From the NCBI RefSeq assembly GCF_000701905.1, contig NZ_JNKC01000010.1, positions 25,773 through 89,772 of the forward strand: a stretch of 64,000 nt of DNA, written 5' to 3'. The notes below the pieces were generated by a model. It made no database searches. It had not been told where the DNA came from and saw only the letters and a list, made by a program, of their open reading frames with translations. Origin of the DNA: Proteiniclasticum ruminis DSM 24773 (GTDB lineage: Bacteria > Bacillota > Clostridia > Clostridiales > Clostridiaceae). Shown piece by piece: positions 52,888-60,938 of the stretch. The position numbers and the translations under genes are program-made. Every line of letters begins with the position of its first letter. Position 1 is the first letter of the stretch.

Positions 52888-53265
52888 GTGGTGCTAGACA
52901 AGTGAAAAGCCTTGTAAATTCAATGGTTCCATAATCATGCACCCCCTATTCCCGAGGGATTCTTATTGCTCATCCTAATCTGAATTCACATTCTTGCCAA
53001 CTTTCATTTTGGGGGCGATTTGAATCAAATCCTGCATAAAACGATTCCATTCTGCAATTACAACCGCCAACTTATTCAGAGGTATGGTTCATAAATATGC
53101 TTCTCTTTATGCACTTTTTGTATAAATATTCACAGATAATCCGAAAAATATTTTTTGATATCCTTTACATCATTAATATTTTCTGAAGACAACCGGTCTT
53201 TTCTTCCATTCTTCTTTCTAGATTCCTATGATAAAATGAAATCAAAATGAAAAGGAGCGATATGC
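52888..53265. other. Gene-free divergent region between glmS and P1 peptidase
   Basis: About 380 bases. Nothing is recognised except promoter parts at the ends: the glmS -35 on the left and AAAAGGAGCG of the peptidase gene on the right, with a -10-like TATGAT at 53228-53233. I looked for a B12 box and for sigma-54 boxes and found none that fit. Confidence 0.4.
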
Positions 53266-54210
53266 ATGAAAGAGATTTCAATCCATGAACTGGATGGCTT
53301 TTATATCGGCAATGCAGAGGATCAGGAAGGTGGAACCGGATGCACTGTAATCTTATCCCCTGATGGGGCAACACCTGGTGTAGACGTGAGAGGTGGTGCC
53401 CCAGGCACCAGAGAGACGGACCTCATCGCCTCAGAAGAAATGGTGGACAAAGTCCACGGACTTCTCCTAGCAGGGGGCAGCGCCTTTGGACTGGATGCAG
53501 CCTCTGGTGTTATGGCTTATCTGGAAGAAAAGGGCATCGGATTCGATACAGGTTTTGCAAAAGTCCCTATAGTGCCAGGCGCAGTGCTGTATGACTTGGG
53601 CTATAAAGACCCTAAAAGAAGACCAGATGCCTCCATGGGGCTTAAAGCAGCTATGCATGCCATGGACAAAAACTATAAAGATGGTAGCTTCGGCGCTGGA
53701 ACAGGTGCTACCGTAGGTAAAATACTGGGACCAGAGACTTCTATGAAATCAGGCATTGGATCCTTTGCTGTATCCCTGGGAGACTTAAAGATTGGATGCA
53801 TCATTGCCGTCAACGCCTTTGGCAGCATTTATGAAGGAGAAAAGATCTTAGCAGGCCCCTGCCAGGGTGATGTGCTTCTTCATACGGATGATCTTCTTTT
53901 TAATGGCTATGCTGCAAGTTTCAAAGGGAATACCACCATTGGATGCATCTTAACAAATGCAAAGCTCACAAAGAGCCAGGCCAATAAAGCAGCTTCCATG
54001 GCACAAGATGGTATGGCTAGAGCCATCCGCCCCATCCATACTATGGTGGATGGAGATACACTCTTTGTTCTAGGTAACGGTGAGGTCCCCTGTGATGTTA
54101 CAGTGCTTGGCACAGCAGCTGCCCATGTGGTGGAGAAGGCTATTCATCAGGCTGTAAAAAGCGCCACCTGTACTATCTTGAGAAGCGCTTCCTCCATTGA
54201 CTCCCTATAA
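53266..54210 (+). CDS. P1 family peptidase (DmpA/S58 type)
   Basis: A 314-residue Ntn-type aminopeptidase of the DmpA/BapA (S58) family, which self-cleaves to make its active N-terminal residue. Typical blocks are GGTGCTVILSPDGATPGVDVRGGAPGTRETD near residue 20, LLLAGGSAFGLDAASGVM near 67, GGAGTGATVGKI-like SFGAGTGATVGKILGP near 145, and FKGNTTIGCILTNAKLTKSQ at the cleavage/nucleophile region near 223. AAAAGGAGCG precedes the ATG. It may process D-amino-acid or beta-peptides; the true substrate is unknown. Own terminator follows. Confidence 0.9.
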   Translation: MKEISIHELDGFYIGNAEDQEGGTGCTVILSPDGATPGVDVRGGAPGTRETDLIASEEMVDKVHGLLLAGGSAFGLDAASGVMAYLEEKGIGFDTGFAKVPIVPGAVLYDLGYKDPKRRPDASMGLKAAMHAMDKNYKDGSFGAGTGATVGKILGPETSMKSGIGSFAVSLGDLKIGCIIAVNAFGSIYEGEKILAGPCQGDVLLHTDDLLFNGYAASFKGNTTIGCILTNAKLTKSQANKAASMAQDGMARAIRPIHTMVDGDTLFVLGNGEVPCDVTVLGTAAAHVVEKAIHQAVKSATCTILRSASSIDSL

Positions 54211-54253
54211 GATCATCATGGTTTAATCATTTTATTCAAAGTAGAGTGAAAAT

Positions 54254-54290
54254 AAAGAGCTGAAATCTCACTCACGATCTCAGCTCTTTT
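54254..54290 (+). terminator. Terminator between peptidase and Na/Pi transporter genes
   Basis: AAAGAGCTGA (54254-54263) pairs with TCAGCTCTTT (54280-54289), then TTTCTATACTT. Between convergent genes; may work in both directions. Confidence 0.82.
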
Positions 54291-54356
54291 CTATACTTAT
54301 TTTTCAGCGGAACAATGAACCTTAGGGGTGTACTATAGGATTCCGCGAAAAGTCTC

Positions 54357-55964
54357 TTAATCTCTTTCCTGAATTCCTGAAACAACATCCGCCATATTCT
54401 TTGCATGGTCTCCCACACGTTCCAGATTGGATATGACATCCAGGAACAGAATGCTGGACAGTGCTTTAAACCTGCCCTGCTGCAGTCTCCTGATGTGGCT
54501 CTGACGGAACTCTTTCTGAAGCGCATCAATCTTTCTTTCCACCGCTTCAATCTTCATAGCATAACTCTTATCATTCTCTTTATAACATCCAATGGCGATA
54601 TTCATGGCATTCTCTGTTTCAGCAAAAATCGCACGCAGTTCTTCGGCCCCTTCCGGTGTTAGGTCCGCTTCTTTCTTTTGCTTTTCCACTGCCAGCTCCA
54701 GTATATTCTCCGCATGGTCTCCCACTCTTTCGATGTCGTTGATCACATGATACGTGTTACCAATTCTTCTGAACTCTTCTATATTGATTTCTGTCGCAGA
54801 AAGCTCCACCAAAAAATTGGTGATGATTTCTGTCACTTCATTGATTCGTTCTTCATTCTTTGTGATTTCATCCTCATGAGTCAGATCTCCCGTCAGAAAA
54901 GCCTCTGTAGCCAGATGGACATTTTTCTTGGCAAGTTCAGCCAGTTTTACGGTTTCAAGCACCACCTGACCTTCTGCGATGGTTGGCGTCTGAAGCAGTC
55001 TTCTATCCAGAATTTCATTATCCATTTTCACTTCATCTCCCACAATCTTATTGGCCATGGTGATGAGCAGATGTCTGAAAGGAAGAAGAATGAGGGTGTT
55101 CGACAGGTTAAAGAACAGATGGATGAAGGATATCTGGTACTTTACGCTTTCCGGAGAAATACGGGTGACGATGGAGATGAGAAGTCCACCCAAAGGAAGA
55201 AAAATCAGTGCTCCAATGAGGTTAAAGAGAAGATGGATCACTGCAGCCTTCTTCGCTGTTTTGTTTGCTGTAATGGAAGAAAGGAGAGCAGTGATACACG
55301 TACCGATGTTAGCTCCGAGAATTATTGGAAACGCAATCTGAATGGTGATGTTTCCAGTATTGGTCAGCGCCACCAGAATACCCGTTGTTGCGGAACTCGA
55401 TTGTATAATCAGTGTAATACCAAGCCCTACCAGTAGTCCAAGGTACCACTGATTTCCTAGGCTTACAATGAGCTCTCTAAACATCTTAGAATCTCTTAAC
55501 GGATACATGGCATCACTCATAAGACTCATACCAAGCATCATAATACCAAATCCAAGTGCAATGGATGCGATATCTTTTCTCTTTTTAGCCTTGCTAAAAA
55601 GCATCAGAATAGAGCCGAAAAATAAAAAAACAGGTATAATTGCATCCACATTCAAGGACACAAGAAATGCTGTCACCGTGGTTCCAATGTTGGCTCCCAT
55701 GATGATTCCTGTAGCCTGAACAAGGTTCAGAAGTCCAGAGTTCACAAAACCCACCACCATGACCGTGGTGGCAGAACTGGACTGAATGAGCATCGTCACA
55801 AACGCACCGACAAGAACTGCTTTTAAGGGACTGGACGTGACTTTTTCCAAAATGAATTTCAGTCTGCTTCCAGCTGCATTCTCCAGTCCGTCTCCCATCA
55901 TTTTCATACCATATAAGAATAAACCAAGCCCACCTAAGAGCGCGATGATCATTGCTGTATCCAC
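54357..55964 (-). CDS. Na/Pi cotransporter family protein with PhoU domain (copy 2)
   Basis: A 535-residue Na/Pi-II (NptA-type) transporter. The two inverted QSSSATT repeats typical of the family are visible (ATMLIQSSSATTVMV near residue 60, LIIQSSSATTGILV near 185), and the C-terminal 190 residues form a PhoU-like helical domain (NDIERVGDHAENILELA, LERVGDHAKNMADVV). The start is a GTG at 55964 with GGAGGAAA ahead. It is 182 bases downstream of a paralog with the same length, a tandem duplication. Probable role: sodium-coupled phosphate uptake. Confidence 0.9.
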   Translation of the reverse strand: MDTAMIIALLGGLGLFLYGMKMMGDGLENAAGSRLKFILEKVTSSPLKAVLVGAFVTMLIQSSSATTVMVVGFVNSGLLNLVQATGIIMGANIGTTVTAFLVSLNVDAIIPVFLFFGSILMLFSKAKKRKDIASIALGFGIMMLGMSLMSDAMYPLRDSKMFRELIVSLGNQWYLGLLVGLGITLIIQSSSATTGILVALTNTGNITIQIAFPIILGANIGTCITALLSSITANKTAKKAAVIHLLFNLIGALIFLPLGGLLISIVTRISPESVKYQISFIHLFFNLSNTLILLPFRHLLITMANKIVGDEVKMDNEILDRRLLQTPTIAEGQVVLETVKLAELAKKNVHLATEAFLTGDLTHEDEITKNEERINEVTEIITNFLVELSATEINIEEFRRIGNTYHVINDIERVGDHAENILELAVEKQKKEADLTPEGAEELRAIFAETENAMNIAIGCYKENDKSYAMKIEAVERKIDALQKEFRQSHIRRLQQGRFKALSSILFLDVISNLERVGDHAKNMADVVSGIQERD

Positions 55965-56089
55965 AATGTTTCCTCCAAAATTATATACTTTTTATGAATC
56001 CTAAGTCATTCTACTCCAATGCAAATCATTTGAAAAGAGCGTTTCTTCTCATTTAACAAAGACTTAACCCACCTCTTCTTGTGGCTATA

Positions 56090-56128
56090 ACAAAAGAAAG
56101 CATCCCGGACATGGCGCCCGAAATGCTT
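56090..56128 (-). terminator. Terminator between the two Na/Pi transporter genes
   Basis: On the minus strand AAGCATTTCGGG pairs with CCGGGATGCTT (one mismatch) and is followed by TCTTTTG. Moderately strong. Confidence 0.65.
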
Positions 56129-56146
56129 CCTGAAAAGTTCGTATCA

Positions 56147-57754
56147 TTAATCTCTTTCTTTGATTTCTGCAATGGTATCTGCAATGTTCTTCGCGTGGTC
56201 ACCCACTCTTTCCAGATTGGAGATGAGATCAAGGAAAAGAATGCCAGCAAGAGCACTGCATCTTCCTGCATTCAGTCTTCTGATATGAGCATCCCGATAC
56301 TCCTTCTGCAGTTCATCAATTCTCTTTTCTGTCTGCTCAATACTTACTGCCTTCTGCTTGTCATTGTTCTTATAGCTTTCAATGGCAATGTCCATGGCAA
56401 GATTCGTATAGTTATAGATATTCTTCAGCTCTTCTACACCCTCAGAGGTAATCTCCACATTTTTCCTGTTTCTTTCCTCAGCCAGTTCCATGATGTTTTC
56501 AGCATGGTCTCCAATACGCTCGATGTCATTTAGCACATGATAAGTATCTCCTACCCGGGCAAATTCATTGATATCAATATCGCTTCCGGAAAGTTCCACA
56601 AGAAAGTTTGTTATGATTTCAGTTATTTCATTAATTCTTGCTTCATTCTCATATACCAAATCATGGTGTTTCAAATCATCGTTTAAAAATGCATCCACAG
56701 AAAGCTTGAGATTTTCCTTTGCCATCTCAGCAAGTTTTACCGTTTCCAGGATTACCTGTCCTTCTGCAATACTTGGTGTCTGAAGAAGTCTTCTGTCCAG
56801 AATCTCCGAAGCCTTGTCTTCTTCCTCTCCTACCAATTTATTCGCAATGAGAATCAGAAGTCCTGCAAATGGAAGAAGCGCCAGAGTGTTGGACACATTA
56901 AAGATTAGATGGATAAAGGAGATCTGAAGCTTGATGCTTTCCGGTGCCAAGAAAGTAACTACATTGATCAAATATTTACCAAGCGGCAAGAACAGAACAG
57001 CTCCCATGATATTGAAGAGCAAATGGATTACAGCTGCTTTCTTTGCCATCTTGTTTGCAGTGATGGAGGATAGCAATGCCGTAATACAAGTACCGATGTT
57101 GGCACCAAGGATCAACGGAAACGCCGCCTGTATACTGATTCCCCCTGTAGAAGTAAGCGCAACCAAAAGTCCTGTGGTCGCTGAGCTCGACTGAACCAGC
57201 ATAGTGATTCCTAATCCAAGAAGGATACCTAGATACCACTGGGTTCCCACAGTCAGAATGAGGTCTTTAAACACCTGTGAGTCTCTTAGAGGATACATGG
57301 CTTCACTCATCAGTTCCATACCGAGCATCAGAAGGCCGAACCCTAGTAGAATACTGGCCAGATCTCTTCTTCTTTTTGCCTTGGTAAACAGATAAAGAAA
57401 TGATCCCATGAAAATCAGAATCGGAACAATGGCATCGATGTTCATGGAAACCAGAAACGCAGTCGTCGTTGTTCCGATGTTTGCACCCATGATGATTCCT
57501 GTTGCCTGCGCTAGATTCAGAAGACCTGAATTCACAAATCCGATGACCATTACTGTGGTAGCTGAACTGGATTGCATGAGAATGGTTACTACCGTACCGA
57601 TCAGTACAGAACTGATTGGATTTGCTGTCACCTTGTTGAGTATAAACTTCAGCTTGGAACCTGCAGCATTCTCAAGACCATCTCCCATCATCTTCATGCC
57701 ATATAGGAAGAGCCCCAGACCACCTAAGAGTCCTATGATCATACCAATATTCAA
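56147..57754 (-). CDS. Na/Pi cotransporter family protein with PhoU domain (copy 1)
   Basis: A 535-residue paralog of the gene at 54357-55964; most blocks are the same (QSSSATTVMVIGFVNSGLLN, IIMGANIGTTTTAFLVSMN, LERVGDHAKNIADTI) and the length is identical. The start is a TTG at 57754 with GGGAGG eight bases upstream. A consensus-like promoter (57798-57826) precedes it and overlaps TTAACA-like repeats that resemble a PhoP box. Expected to import phosphate with sodium. Confidence 0.9.
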   Translation of the reverse strand: MNIGMIIGLLGGLGLFLYGMKMMGDGLENAAGSKLKFILNKVTANPISSVLIGTVVTILMQSSSATTVMVIGFVNSGLLNLAQATGIIMGANIGTTTTAFLVSMNIDAIVPILIFMGSFLYLFTKAKRRRDLASILLGFGLLMLGMELMSEAMYPLRDSQVFKDLILTVGTQWYLGILLGLGITMLVQSSSATTGLLVALTSTGGISIQAAFPLILGANIGTCITALLSSITANKMAKKAAVIHLLFNIMGAVLFLPLGKYLINVVTFLAPESIKLQISFIHLIFNVSNTLALLPFAGLLILIANKLVGEEEDKASEILDRRLLQTPSIAEGQVILETVKLAEMAKENLKLSVDAFLNDDLKHHDLVYENEARINEITEIITNFLVELSGSDIDINEFARVGDTYHVLNDIERIGDHAENIMELAEERNRKNVEITSEGVEELKNIYNYTNLAMDIAIESYKNNDKQKAVSIEQTEKRIDELQKEYRDAHIRRLNAGRCSALAGILFLDLISNLERVGDHAKNIADTIAEIKERD

Positions 57755-57797
57755 AAGAATGTACCTCCCACTCGAGATTTCATATATTTCCTAGTCT

Positions 57798-57857
57798 ATA
57801 ATACCGCTAAATAGAAAGTCTGTTAACTCCATGTTACAAGTTTTAACATAGAATTAA
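57798..57857 (-). promoter_or_regulatory. Promoter with possible Pho box ahead of Na/Pi transporter
   Basis: On the minus strand TTAACA (57826-57821), 17 bp, TATTAT (57803-57798). TTAACA-like hexamers recur at 57821, 57832, 57841 and 57852 (plus-strand starts; TGTTAA, TGTTAC, TTTTAA, AATTAA), spaced 11, 9 and 11 bases, like the direct repeats bound by Bacillus PhoP. Confidence 0.5.
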
Positions 57858-58029
57858 CCTAGAAAACAGACTGGTAATTTTATACACTGCTCTTTTAAAA
57901 ATGAAGATATTGAAACATTTACATTTTTCAGAGTAAAATATTTATGTCTCCTCTTATCTCTTTTTCCCAGCACCTTCCAGCGCACCATCGTTCCACTGAT
58001 GAATAGGATGGCGTATAATTCATAATCAA

Positions 58030-58063
58030 ATAAAAAACCTTCCAGCATAAACTGGAAGGTTTT
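58030..58063 (-). terminator. Terminator of rplM-rpsI
   Basis: AAAACCTTCCAG (58034-58045) pairs with CTGGAAGGTTTT (58052-58063), loop CATAAA; minus strand continues TTTTTTATTTG. Confidence 0.9.
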
Positions 58064-58086
58064 GAATAAACAAATATTCGTCTGTA

Positions 58087-58479
58087 TTATCTCTTTGAGA
58101 ACTGTGGGCTTCTACGAGCCTTCTTCAGACCATACTTCTTTCTTTCCTTCATTCTTGGATCTCTTGTCAAGAATCCAGCCTTCTTCAGCTCTCCTCTAAG
58201 GGTCTCATCAGCCTTCAGAAGTGCTCTGGAGATACCATGTCTTATTGCTCCAGCCTGTCCGGAAAGTCCACCACCGTGTACATTTACAAGAACGTCATAT
58301 GCGCTCTTAGTATTTGTAAGAACGAGTGGCTGATTAACAACAAGAATCAGAGTTTCAAGACCGAAATAGTCCTTGATGTCTCTCTTGTTGATTGTAACTG
58401 CACCTGATCCAGGTACAAGTCTTACTCTTGCGATAGATTTCTTTCTTCTACCAGTTCCCATGTATTGAACTTTTGCCAT
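58087..58479 (-). CDS. rpsI: 30S ribosomal protein S9
   Basis: A 130-residue S9 with the normal [21 protein letters not shown] start and the C-terminal [17 protein letters not shown] tail that reaches the P-site tRNA. It follows rplM by 19 bases, as in nearly all bacteria. GGAGGAAATAAAA precedes the ATG. Confidence 0.98.
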   Translation of the reverse strand: MAKVQYMGTGRRKKSIARVRLVPGSGAVTINKRDIKDYFGLETLILVVNQPLVLTNTKSAYDVLVNVHGGGLSGQAGAIRHGISRALLKADETLRGELKKAGFLTRDPRMKERKKYGLKKARRSPQFSKR

Positions 58480-58498
58480 TTTTATTTCCTCCTCCCGA

Positions 58499-58933
58499 CT
58501 AGTACTTTAGCTCAAGAACTTCTGGGTTCTGAGCTGCGTGAGGATGATTTTCTCCTCTGTACACTTTAAGTTTCTTGGACTGGTTTCTTCCCAGTACTCC
58601 CTTAGGAAGCATTCTTCTAACTGCTTCGGAGAAGGCTAGTTCAGGCTTCTTTGCAAGTACTTCTCTGTAAGGAGTTTCCTTCAGTCCACCTGGGTACTTG
58701 GAATGGCTTCTCATCATCTTCTGATCCAGCTTCTTACCGGTAAGAACAACCTGCTCTGCATTGATGATGATAACAAAATCTCCCATGTCTACATTTGGTG
58801 TAAACTCTGGCTTGTTTTTTCCTCTTAGAATCAGTGCCACCTGGCTCGCTACTCTACCGAGAGGCTTTCCAGCAGCATCGATGACATACCATTTTGGCTG
58901 ATATGATCCTGGCTTTGCTAAATATGACTTCAT
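58499..58933 (-). CDS. rplM: 50S ribosomal protein L13
   Basis: A 144-residue L13: [29 protein letters not shown] at the start (read in parts), [18 protein letters not shown] near 55 and [20 protein letters not shown] near 107. The ATG at 58933 is chosen since GGGAGGAAAG precedes it; the track to 58957 would add unconserved residues. A perfect consensus promoter and a 110-base leader lie upstream, typical for self-regulated ribosomal protein operons. Confidence 0.98.
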   Translation of the reverse strand: MKSYLAKPGSYQPKWYVIDAAGKPLGRVASQVALILRGKNKPEFTPNVDMGDFVIIINAEQVVLTGKKLDQKMMRSHSKYPGGLKETPYREVLAKKPELAFSEAVRRMLPKGVLGRNQSKKLKVYRGENHPHAAQNPEVLELKY

Positions 58934-59043
58934 TTCTTTCCTCCCGAAACTCCACAATTGGGGTTCCTATTACTATTCTTTCTTAGGTTTTACTCCATTG
59001 CGTGATCCGGGGCTAGTGGATCAGCACAAGTATTTTTACAAAC
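58934..59043 (-). promoter_or_regulatory. rplM leader, candidate L13 autoregulatory RNA
   Basis: About 110 untranslated bases upstream of rplM. On the minus strand GATCC-ACTAGCCCC-GGATC forms a hairpin, and AACCCC...GGAGTTT pairs close to the ribosome binding site. Firmicutes L13 leaders are known; I cannot confirm the family match by eye. Confidence 0.4.
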
Positions 59044-59049
59044 ATGAAT

Positions 59050-59078
59050 ATTATAGAACATCTTCCACTAGATGTCAA
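59050..59078 (-). promoter_or_regulatory. Consensus sigma-A promoter of rplM-rpsI
   Basis: On the minus strand a perfect TTGACA (59078-59073), exactly 17 bp, and a perfect TATAAT (59055-59050). Confidence 0.9.
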
Positions 59079-59180
59079 TAATCCTGTTTTTCTGGTACCT
59101 AAACATTATACATGATACTTCATTGGAATGAAAGAGGTTTTCTTAGGTTTTAAAAGATTTTCCTAGTGACCTTAATTTTA

Positions 59181-60674
59181 AAACTAACTTCCAGTTGGAA
59201 GAAAGAAAAATAGTGAAGTGGAAGTTAGTCTTGTAAATAAGACAACAGGAGAACTATGATGGTAAGGATATCCGACCCCAGGACAACAGGAGGATATTCA
59301 TAATGACCCAAAGAAAAAACTTAAACACGAGAATAGTAGCCAAGAGCAGCCATCTTAAGATTGAAGATCGGGAAGATATTGAAGCAGGACTTACTCAAGG
59401 CCTCAACTTCAAAGAGATTGCCTATCATCTACGCAGAGATCCCAGCACGATCTCTAAAGAAGTGAGGAGAAATCGCATCCGCCAGGAGGCGGTACTATTC
59501 AATGACAAAAGAAACAACTGCATCTTCGCAAAAACATGTAAGAAGCAGCATGTCTGCGAGAATAGAGACTGTAGAAAGTTTTGCAGAACCTGTCACTGTA
59601 ATGACCTTTGCCCTGACTTTATTCCCTTTGTCTGCAAGAGGCATACTCGTGCACCATACGTTTGTAATGGCTGTGATGAGAAGAAGCGTTGCCCAGCTGA
59701 TAGATACTTCTATCGAGCCATGACGGCCCAGAAAAGGTATCAAGAGACGCTTGTCTCTTCTCGTCAAGGTATCAATGCTACTGCGGATCAGATTGCATGC
59801 TTAAATGAGCTACTCACACCTCTCATCAAGAGAAACCAGTCTGTGAACCATATCTATGGCTCTCACAGGAAAGAATTAGGCATCTCAAAAAGCACATTCT
59901 ATACCTACTGCGATCTTTCCTTATTCACCTTCCGAAACATTGATCTACAGCGAAAAGTCCGCTACAAACCACGTAAAAAAGCACATAGGCCCACCTTAGA
60001 TCAAAGTTATCTTAACGGTCGGAAATATACTGATTTCAAAGAGTTCATGGAAGTAAACTCCGATAAGTCAGTGGTAGAGATGGACGTTGTAGAAACCATC
60101 AAAGGTGAAAGGGTGTTTCTCACATTCTTCTTCAGAAAAACGAAGCTGATGCTTGCTTTCATCATGGAAAAGCAAGATCAGAAGTGTGTAAGTGAAGTGC
60201 TTGATTATCTTGAAAATCTTCTTGAGCTAAGGGTTTTTCAGGAGATCTTTCCTGTTATCCTCACGGATAACGGTGGGGAGTTCAAACATGCGGATATAAT
60301 TGAGCACTCTAGAAATGGAGCAAGAAGGTGTTCAATATATTACTGTGATCCCATGGCCCCACATCAGAAGGGAGCCATTGAGAAGAATCATGAATTTATC
60401 CGGGAATATATTCCTAAATCAACGAGTATCCGGTTCTGTAACCAGGAACTTACAACCTTGATGATAAACCACATCAACAGCATCAAAAGGGATTCTATAA
60501 ACGAAAAAACGCCGTATGACCTAGCAGAACTCTTAATGCCACCAATAACACTAAAACTGCTAGGACTACAGCGAATTCATCCCGACTTCGTTACAAGAAA
60601 CCCATCTATCTTTAAGCAATAATACATGGGGGTCGGATTGCTTATACTGAACCCTGCCAACCGGAAGTTAGTTT
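59181..60674 (+). mobile_element. IS30-type insertion sequence
   Basis: AAACTAACTTCCAGTTGG (59181-59198) is matched in reverse by CCAACCGGAAGTTAGTTT (60657-60674) with one mismatch over 18 bases, giving a 1494-base unit around an intact IS30-type transposase. A second, inner pair ATCCGACCCC (59270-59279) / GGGGTCGGAT (60629-60638) also flanks the gene. Which pair is the functional end, and the target duplication, cannot be fixed by eye. Confidence 0.65.
59303..60622 (+). CDS. IS30 family transposase
   Basis: A 439-residue transposase, longer than the usual IS30 range because of a cysteine-rich zinc-ribbon-like region near residues 73-130 (CKKQHVCENRDCRKFCRTCHCNDLC, then CNGCDEKKRCPADRY). N-terminal HTH with IAYHLRRDPSTISKEVRRN near residue 40. 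The DDE catalytic set is visible: VEMDVVE (first Asp), ILTDNGGEF (second Asp) and PHQKGAIEKNHEFIRE (Glu). Uninterrupted reading frame, GGAGGATATTC ahead of the ATG, so it may be active. Confidence 0.92.
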   Translation: MTQRKNLNTRIVAKSSHLKIEDREDIEAGLTQGLNFKEIAYHLRRDPSTISKEVRRNRIRQEAVLFNDKRNNCIFAKTCKKQHVCENRDCRKFCRTCHCNDLCPDFIPFVCKRHTRAPYVCNGCDEKKRCPADRYFYRAMTAQKRYQETLVSSRQGINATADQIACLNELLTPLIKRNQSVNHIYGSHRKELGISKSTFYTYCDLSLFTFRNIDLQRKVRYKPRKKAHRPTLDQSYLNGRKYTDFKEFMEVNSDKSVVEMDVVETIKGERVFLTFFFRKTKLMLAFIMEKQDQKCVSEVLDYLENLLELRVFQEIFPVILTDNGGEFKHADIIEHSRNGARRCSIYYCDPMAPHQKGAIEKNHEFIREYIPKSTSIRFCNQELTTLMINHINSIKRDSINEKTPYDLAELLMPPITLKLLGLQRIHPDFVTRNPSIFKQ

Positions 60675-60775
60675 CGGAAACGAATTCCAGTGGGCTTATT
60701 TCCTGCGAAATAAAATAAATTCAATGTAAACAATGATGTAAGAATACCAGAGAATCAACCCTAAATCAAACAAAA

Positions 60776-60820
60776 AGTGTAAAATACAACTTCCAAACCG
60801 GAAGTTACTCTTACACTTTC
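60776..60820. repeat. Nested palindrome with CCGGAAGTTA motif
   Basis: AAAGTGTAA (60776-60784) / TTACACTTT (60812-60820) encloses AACTTCC (60789-60795) / GGAAGTT (60801-60807). AACCGGAAGTTAC appears again near 60847-60859, and the IS right end also contains CCGGAAGTTA. The rest of 60675-60938 holds no gene that I can support. Confidence 0.5.
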
Positions 60821-60938
60821 TGCATTATTTCAGTCTTGTATTAAAACCGGAAGTTACTTTTGAATTTAACCATTTTCCTAGTGAAATCTTTCTGCCCATT
60901 TCATCCCAAAAACCTTGGCTGCAAAGCCGATTGAAAAC

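Noticed and set aside
52731..53265. Cobalamin riboswitch or sigma-54 promoter upstream of glmS
   Set aside because: No B12 box was seen. A TTGGC...TTGCA match near 53060 on the minus strand has the GG-to-GC distance one base too long for sigma-54.
57854..58048. 64-residue minus-strand ORF between rpsI and the Na/Pi gene
   Set aside because: It begins within the rpsI terminator and ends in the regulatory region of the transporter gene; no ribosome binding site.
58934..59302. tRNA or rRNA near rplM
   Set aside because: No clover-leaf or GTTCRANNC-type T-loop is seen; no tRNA or rRNA was found anywhere in the window, and no CRISPR array.
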